A stretch of DNA of 9,699 nt. It comes from an uncultured Oscillibacter sp. GTDB taxonomy: Bacteria > Bacillota > Clostridia > Oscillospirales > Oscillospiraceae. The notes under the pieces were generated by a model. The model did not search any database and was not told the origin of the DNA. It saw nothing but the letters and a program-made list of their open reading frames with translations. Shown here in pieces: positions 6,598-9,699 of this stretch. Location of the stretch: positions 1 through 9,699 of the forward strand of contig CAJOFP010000087.1 of the NCBI GenBank assembly GCA_905233795.1, in the 5' to 3' direction. Within the stretch, counting starts at the first letter, position 1. Every line of letters begins with the position of its first letter. Position numbers and translations under genes: made by a program.

Positions 6598-6626
6598 TTG
6601 ATACCCGGATGAAAAACGGGTATGAT
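6598..6626 (+). promoter_or_regulatory. Promoter of the DUF1858 gene with embedded palindrome
   Basis: TTGATA (6598-6603), exactly 17 bp, then TATGAT (6621-6626) form a strong sigma-A promoter. An inverted repeat, ATACCCG (6601-6607) and CGGGTAT (6617-6623) around 9 nt, overlaps the end of the -35 and the start of the -10. A protein bound there would block RNA polymerase, so it is a candidate operator. The expected start is near 6633, giving a leader of about 36 nt. No T run follows, so the repeat is not a terminator for lysS. Confidence 0.7.
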
Positions 6627-6652
6627 AAGATTTATATGAATATATATTTAAA

Positions 6653-6658
6653 TGGAGG
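6653..6658 (+). promoter_or_regulatory. Ribosome binding site that fixes the DUF1858 start at 6669
   Basis: TGGAGG lies 10 nt before the ATG at 6669. The in-frame ATG at 6660 is only 1 nt away from it, and the ATG at 6609 would lie upstream of the predicted transcription start. The short form beginning MLKITKETV also fits the family best. Confidence 0.8.
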
Positions 6659-6668
6659 CATGAATAAT

Positions 6669-6893
6669 ATGTTAAAGATCACGAAGGAGACTGTTATTGG
6701 CGATATATTGGATGTCGCGCCGGAGACCGCGCCGATTTTCCTGTCTATCGGGATGCACTGTCTGGGATGTCCGGCGTCGCGGGGCGAGACCGTGGAAGAA
6801 GCCTGCATGGTTCACGGCATTGACCCGGATGAGCTGGTAAATTTTATTAACAGTCAGGGCGCCGGGATTGAGGATATAGAAGCGGCCGGCTGA
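6669..6893 (+). CDS. DUF1858 domain protein (CxxC, hybrid-cluster-associated type)
   Basis: This 74-aa protein is essentially one DUF1858 domain, the small fold named for its association with hybrid-cluster proteins and a predicted redox disulfide. Landmarks are the KETVIGDIL start, PETAPIFLSIGMHCLGCPAS with Cys31 and Cys34 in a CxxC, a third cysteine (Cys46) in EEACMVHGID, and a final helix DELVNFIN. The CxxC probably binds a metal or Fe-S centre or cycles as a disulfide; the biochemical role is not established. It has its own promoter and is followed by a strong hairpin, so it is probably transcribed alone. No hybrid-cluster protein, nitrate or Fe-S repair gene is in the window to give it a partner. 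Confidence 0.88.
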   Translation: MLKITKETVIGDILDVAPETAPIFLSIGMHCLGCPASRGETVEEACMVHGIDPDELVNFINSQGAGIEDIEAAG

Positions 6894-6917
6894 ATAAACT
6901 CCGGGGGAAATCAATCG

Positions 6918-6947
6918 GACGCATACGGGATTTTTTCCGTATGCGTC
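6918..6947 (+). terminator. Hairpin terminator after the DUF1858 gene
   Basis: GACGCATACGG (6918-6928) pairs perfectly with CCGTATGCGTC (6937-6947), an 11-bp stem closing an 8-nt loop, 24 nt after the stop codon. The tail is only TTTGT, so termination may be partial and some read-through into trmK is possible. Confidence 0.75.
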
Positions 6948-6978
6948 TTTGTAAAGCGATAAAATAATAATATAAAAA

Positions 6979-6984
6979 TATAAT
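6979..6984 (+). promoter_or_regulatory. Possible -10 box upstream of trmK
   Basis: A perfect TATAAT lies 27 bp before the trmK start, but no -35 is found 16-18 bp upstream and the surroundings are almost pure A+T. The hit could be chance. trmK also lacks a clear Shine-Dalgarno sequence, which would suit a short-leader transcript. Confidence 0.25.
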
Positions 6985-7011
6985 AAAATAATATGGCAGA
7001 TTGATAAAATT

Positions 7012-7809
7012 ATGAAATTACTGGAATTGACGCCGCGATTAAAAGCAATCGCCGACTGGATACCCCAAGGCGCGGCGTTCGCGGATATAGGGACGGATCA
7101 CGCGTGGCTGCCGATTTGGTTAATACAAAATAACCGGGTTCGACGCTGTATCGCAAGTGATATAAACAGCAAGCCGTTGCGACAGGCGCGGGAAAACGCC
7201 CGTAAATGCCTGTTTAATCAATTTGATAACGCGGAAGCGTATTCGGAAAATCAAAAAAAACGCCGGTTGATTCAGTTCAGATTGTGCGACGGCTTGTCGG
7301 GATTTCGTCCGGGTGAGGCGGATATAATCGCCATCGCCGGAATGGGCGGGGAAAATATCGCCGATATTTTAAAACGCGCCCCGTGGACTTGTGATAAAAA
7401 ATATAAATTATTGCTCCAGCCCATGACGCGTCCGGAGGCGTTACGGCGTTTTCTGTCGGATTATAATTATCAAATCACGCGGGAAAAATTAGTCCCGGAT
7501 CGGGGGATTTTATATCCCGTGATAGAAGTCACGGCGGGACGGGAAATTTTATCCGCAGGGCAATGTTACGGCGGGGTGAAATTGTTACATGACCCGTTGG
7601 AGAATCAATATTTGATAGAAATAATCATACGGCTTCAAAACGCGGTCGCGGGATTGAATCACGCGGCGCGGGATAAAAATAATTTAGATAAAAATCTTGA
7701 AAAATTGGCGTATTTGCGCGATATTTTAACGGAATTGTACGCGATGAGGGAGGAGTGGCGTCATGCCAACGCCGATTTTGATTCAAACGCGAACGCGAAC
7801 GCGAGATAA
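7012..7809 (+). CDS. trmK: tRNA (adenine(22)-N(1))-methyltransferase TrmK
   Basis: This 265-aa SAM-dependent methyltransferase (YqfN/TrmK family) methylates N1 of A22 in tRNA. The Rossmann domain shows motif I as ADIGTDHAWLP (24-34), a following acidic strand ASDIN (48-52), CDGL (92-95), the family signature IAGMGGE (108-114) and LQPMTRP (135-141). The C-terminal part (about 200-250) looks helical and charged, like the coiled coil of known TrmK. It is somewhat longer than the usual 230-240 residues, with an apparent insert at about 69-85 and an extra NANANAR tail. The tail is produced by a hexanucleotide repeat that overlaps the next gene. Pairing with a Nif3-like gene matches the B. subtilis yqfN-yqfO order. 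There is no obvious Shine-Dalgarno sequence before the ATG, but homology starts within the first residues, so this start is likely. Confidence 0.92.
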   Translation: MKLLELTPRLKAIADWIPQGAAFADIGTDHAWLPIWLIQNNRVRRCIASDINSKPLRQARENARKCLFNQFDNAEAYSENQKKRRLIQFRLCDGLSGFRPGEADIIAIAGMGGENIADILKRAPWTCDKKYKLLLQPMTRPEALRRFLSDYNYQITREKLVPDRGILYPVIEVTAGREILSAGQCYGGVKLLHDPLENQYLIEIIIRLQNAVAGLNHAARDKNNLDKNLEKLAYLRDILTELYAMREEWRHANADFDSNANANAR

Positions 7810-8587
7810 AATAAAAATCCGGGATATTGAGGATTATTTATTTCAGTTCGCGCCGAAAGAACTTGCTATGGACTGGGACAACGTCGGATTGTTAATCGGC
7901 GACCCGGATATGGAAGTTACAAGGGCTTTAATCGCGCTGGATATTACGGATATAACGGCGCGAGAGGCGATTGAAAAAGATTGTAATTTAATTATATCCC
8001 ATCATCCGGTGATGAATTGTCACTGGAATCCGGTGCAGAATATTCGACAGGATACGCCGCAAGGGAAATTATTAATCAAATTATTAAAAAACAATATCGC
8101 GGCGATCTGTATGCACACGAATTTGGATCGGGCCAAAGGCGGCGTCAATGACTGTTTGGCGGAGAAATTAAATTTATTAAATTGGCGCGATCTGCCCGGC
8201 GGCGACGGTTTTTGCCGTATGGGAGAATTATCCAAGCCGATTGATTTAAAAATATTCGTAAAAGATATAAAAAATATTTTAAACTGCAACGGCGCGCGAT
8301 ACGCCGACGGCGGAAAAAAAGTCTTGCGCATAGCGACAGGCGGGGGCGCGTGCGGGGAATACGCGCAAGCGGCTTTCGACGCCGGTTGTGATACGTTCGT
8401 GACGGCTGATATAAAATATCATGATTTTCTGGACGCCGCCGCGATGGGGTTAAATCTAATCGACGCCGGTCATTTTCCCACGGAAAATTTAATTTGCGAA
8501 AAATTATATAAAATTTTAAATCAACAATTCCCGGATTTGTATTTGATAAAATCCGAATATCATCGGGAAATTATAAATTATATATAA
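7763..8587 (+). CDS. Nif3-like dinuclear metal centre protein (YqfO/YbgI family)
   Basis: This 274-aa protein belongs to the Nif3/YbgI family, listed in databases as GTP cyclohydrolase 1 type 2 homologues; its cellular reaction is unsettled. The likely metal ligands are present: SHHPV (H80, H81), HTNLD (D122) and HFPTE (H237, E241). Their layout matches the two-metal site of E. coli YbgI. Other family motifs are FAPKELAMDWDNVGL (29-43), GGGACGEY and TADIKYHDFLDA. It lacks the large PII-like insert of B. subtilis YqfO and is therefore the short form. GGGAGGAG (7747-7754), 8 nt before the ATG, supports the start and lies inside trmK, so the genes overlap by 47 nt and are probably coupled in translation. 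The first 15 or so residues, with TRTRTR, precede the family's usual start and come from the overlap repeat. Confidence 0.92.
   Translation: MPTPILIQTRTRTRDKIKIRDIEDYLFQFAPKELAMDWDNVGLLIGDPDMEVTRALIALDITDITAREAIEKDCNLIISHHPVMNCHWNPVQNIRQDTPQGKLLIKLLKNNIAAICMHTNLDRAKGGVNDCLAEKLNLLNWRDLPGGDGFCRMGELSKPIDLKIFVKDIKNILNCNGARYADGGKKVLRIATGGGACGEYAQAAFDAGCDTFVTADIKYHDFLDAAAMGLNLIDAGHFPTENLICEKLYKILNQQFPDLYLIKSEYHREIINYI
7787..7804 (+). repeat. Hexanucleotide tandem repeat in the trmK-nif3 overlap
   Basis: ACGCGA occurs three times in tandem (7787-7792, 7793-7798 and 7799-7804). It encodes NANANA in the trmK frame and TRTRTR in the nif3 frame. A 6-bp unit adds two codons to both genes at once, so unit number can change without breaking either. 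Confidence 0.95.
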
Positions 8588-8654
8588 TATAATTATATAA
8601 TTATAAAAATAATAAAAAATATATATTAAATCATGAAAGGGGAAAGAATTTAAT

Positions 8655-9392
8655 ATGTCAGGACATTCTAAGTGGCATAATATCCAGAAAACGAAAGGCG
8701 CGGCGGACGCGAAACGGTCAGCGATTTTCACGAAAATCGCCAAAGAAATTATAGTCGCCGTAAAAGAGGGCGGCGGTTCCGGCGATCCCAATAATAACTC
8801 GCGGCTCGCGGCTGTGATTGCGAAAGCCAAAGCCGCCAATATGCCCAATGATAATATCAAACGCACGATTGATAAAGCGCTTGGCGCGGGCAATACGGAT
8901 AATTTTGAGGCCGTGACGTATGAGGGGTACGGCCCCGGCGGCGTGGCGGTAATCGTGGAGGCGTTGACGGATAACCGACAGCGCACGGCCCCGGCGGTTC
9001 GTCACGCGTTTGACAAGTGCAACGGCAATTTGGGCGCGGTCGGCTGTGTCAGCTGGTCGTTCGATAAAAAAGGCGTGATTGTAATCGACAACGAAGAGGG
9101 CGATCTGGATGAGGATAGCGTAATGGAGGACGCTCTGGAAGCCGGCGCGGAGGATTTCCAGCCGGACGCGTCGGTCTTGGAAATCACCACAAGCCCCGAT
9201 GATTTTAACAGCGTCGTGAAAGCGCTGGAAGAAAAAGGCTATGTATTCGCAAGCGCGGAAGTCGAGATGGTACCGCAGAATTATATTACGCTGTCAGCCG
9301 AAGGCGATGTCAAGAACATGGAAAAATTAATTGACATGCTGGAAGACAATGACGACGTGCAGAACGTATGGCACAACTGGGAAAATAATTAA
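8655..9392 (+). CDS. YebC/PmpR (TACO1) family protein
   Basis: This 245-aa protein is full length for the family. It begins with the signature MSGHSKWHNIQKTKGA and continues with FTKIAKEI, NSRLAAVIAKAKAANMP, NIKRTID, YEGYGPGGVAVIVE, LTDNRQRT and GNLGAVGCVSWSF. The acidic C-terminal domains end in NVWHNW. Family members were first described as DNA-binding transcriptional regulators (PmpR). More recent work on YebC and mitochondrial TACO1 points to a role on the ribosome, relieving stalling at difficult peptides such as polyproline. Which applies here cannot be told from sequence. AAAGGGG (8636-8642), 12 nt before the ATG, serves as ribosome binding site. The gene follows nif3 by 67 nt of nearly pure A+T with no terminator, so co-transcription with trmK-nif3 is possible. 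A strong hairpin closes it. Confidence 0.95.
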   Translation: MSGHSKWHNIQKTKGAADAKRSAIFTKIAKEIIVAVKEGGGSGDPNNNSRLAAVIAKAKAANMPNDNIKRTIDKALGAGNTDNFEAVTYEGYGPGGVAVIVEALTDNRQRTAPAVRHAFDKCNGNLGAVGCVSWSFDKKGVIVIDNEEGDLDEDSVMEDALEAGAEDFQPDASVLEITTSPDDFNSVVKALEEKGYVFASAEVEMVPQNYITLSAEGDVKNMEKLIDMLEDNDDVQNVWHNWENN

Positions 9393-9406
9393 TTAATTTT
9401 AAAAAA

Positions 9407-9473
9407 TTATGCCCTGTCCCCGCTTTCTTGTAATCCGTAATCAGGAAAAGGGGACGGGGCATAAGCGATTTTT
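9407..9473 (+). terminator. Long-stem terminator after yebC
   Basis: TTATGCCCTGTCCCC (9407-9421) pairs with GGGGACGGGGCATAA (9450-9464) over 15 bp with one T-G wobble. The 28-nt interior can fold further, with CTTTC (9423-9427) facing the GGAAAAG region. Four bases later comes a run of five T residues (9469-9473). The stem is unusually long and the T run is slightly detached, but an intrinsic terminator is the simplest reading. Confidence 0.8.
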
Positions 9474-9480
9474 ATAATAA

Positions 9481-9510
9481 TTTACAAAAAGTTTACAAAA
9501 AATTCATAAT
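9481..9510 (+). promoter_or_regulatory. Phased TTTACA repeats and possible promoter
   Basis: TTTACA occurs at 9481-9486 and 9492-9497, an 11-bp period. This fits a Bacillus-type PhoP half-site (TT(A/T/C)ACA), or read on the other strand a WalR-type TGTAAA pair. The first copy can also act as a -35, five of six bases, with CATAAT (9505-9510) 18 bp downstream as the -10. It may drive the gene that starts at 9685 through a leader of about 170 nt. Confidence 0.35.
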
Positions 9511-9599
9511 TTAAGCGTCGCTGTTCCGCGTCTAAATTCGTATATTTTATAAACAATCGCGGCGGATACGCGCAAGGGTGGAATTTGTTTCGCTTGATA

Positions 9600-9608
9600 T
9601 GGTAAAAT
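9600..9608 (+). promoter_or_regulatory. Extended -10 promoter upstream of the last gene
   Basis: TGG followed by TAAAAT (9603-9608) is a TGN-extended -10 with five of six consensus bases. No good -35 is found at the usual distance. It would give a leader of about 70 nt for the gene at 9685. The 9393-9684 gap otherwise holds the yebC terminator, the TTTACA repeats and A+T-rich spacer, with no gene. Confidence 0.4.
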
Positions 9609-9684
9609 AAAAATAAAAATAATAAATTAAAATTTTATATATTTATATAAATCAAGATTAAGAAAAAAACGGAGGAAAAATATC

Positions 9685-9699
9685 ATGGCGCAGGGTGTC
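9685..9699 (+). CDS. Start of an unidentified gene, cut by the window edge
   Basis: Only five codons are present, reading MAQGV. GGAGGA (9671-9676), 8 nt upstream of the ATG, and the upstream promoter-like sequence make a real start likely. The product cannot be identified from five residues. Confidence 0.7.

Noticed and set aside
8583..8588. TATAAT at the nif3 stop codon as a yebC promoter
   Set aside because: No -35 is found at a usable distance. In a spacer of nearly pure A+T this hexamer is expected by chance.
8516..8986. 156-aa open frame on the minus strand with hydrophobic stretches
   Set aside because: It runs opposite the highly conserved yebC start and an AT-rich spacer. The hydrophobic runs come from antisense reading of these, and no start signal is seen.
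1..9699. Mobile element, prophage, CRISPR or defence island
   Set aside because: No transposase, integrase, terminal repeats, spacer-repeat array or defence-type domain is visible. The gene content is mostly housekeeping.

Overview
All recognisable genes lie on the + strand. Coding sequence is fairly GC-balanced with many GCG, CGC and GGC codons. The spacers are extremely AT-rich, Shine-Dalgarno sequences are strong, and promoters are of the sigma-A (TTGACA/TATAAT) type. A VanW protein, a class I lysyl-tRNA synthetase, a DUF1858 protein, a trmK-nif3 pair and a YebC protein together suggest an uncultured member of the Clostridia (Bacillota). That placement is inference; there is no rRNA in the window to settle it.

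Layout. Positions 1-430 are non-coding and very AT-rich, with three phased TGTWAY-type half-sites, several -10-like hexamers and a possible weak terminator. Positions 431-2089 encode a membrane-anchored VanW-family envelope protein that ends at a clear intrinsic terminator. Positions 2269-4365 encode a soluble PAS-PAS hybrid histidine kinase with a C-terminal receiver and its own promoter. Positions 4490-6548 hold a class I lysyl-tRNA synthetase behind a near-consensus promoter. It carries a C-terminal Trbp111/EMAP-type tRNA-binding domain and is broken by one frame change near 4926-4947. Positions 6669-6893 encode a 74-aa DUF1858 CxxC protein whose promoter has a palindrome between and overlapping its -35 and -10 boxes. 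Positions 7012-7809 (trmK) and 7763-8587 (nif3-like) overlap translationally. Positions 8655-9392 encode a YebC/TACO1 protein followed by a long terminator hairpin. A new gene starts at 9685 and runs off the window.

Functionally this is mostly housekeeping: tRNA charging, tRNA m1A22 methylation, a Nif3 metal protein, and a YebC-family regulator or translation factor. A cell-envelope gene and an orphan signalling kinase sit among them. I see no mobile element, phage gene, CRISPR array, tRNA or rRNA, and no convincing new multi-gene system. The points most worth a second look are the lysS fusion and frame break, the palindrome in the DUF1858 promoter, and the phased repeats upstream of the VanW gene.
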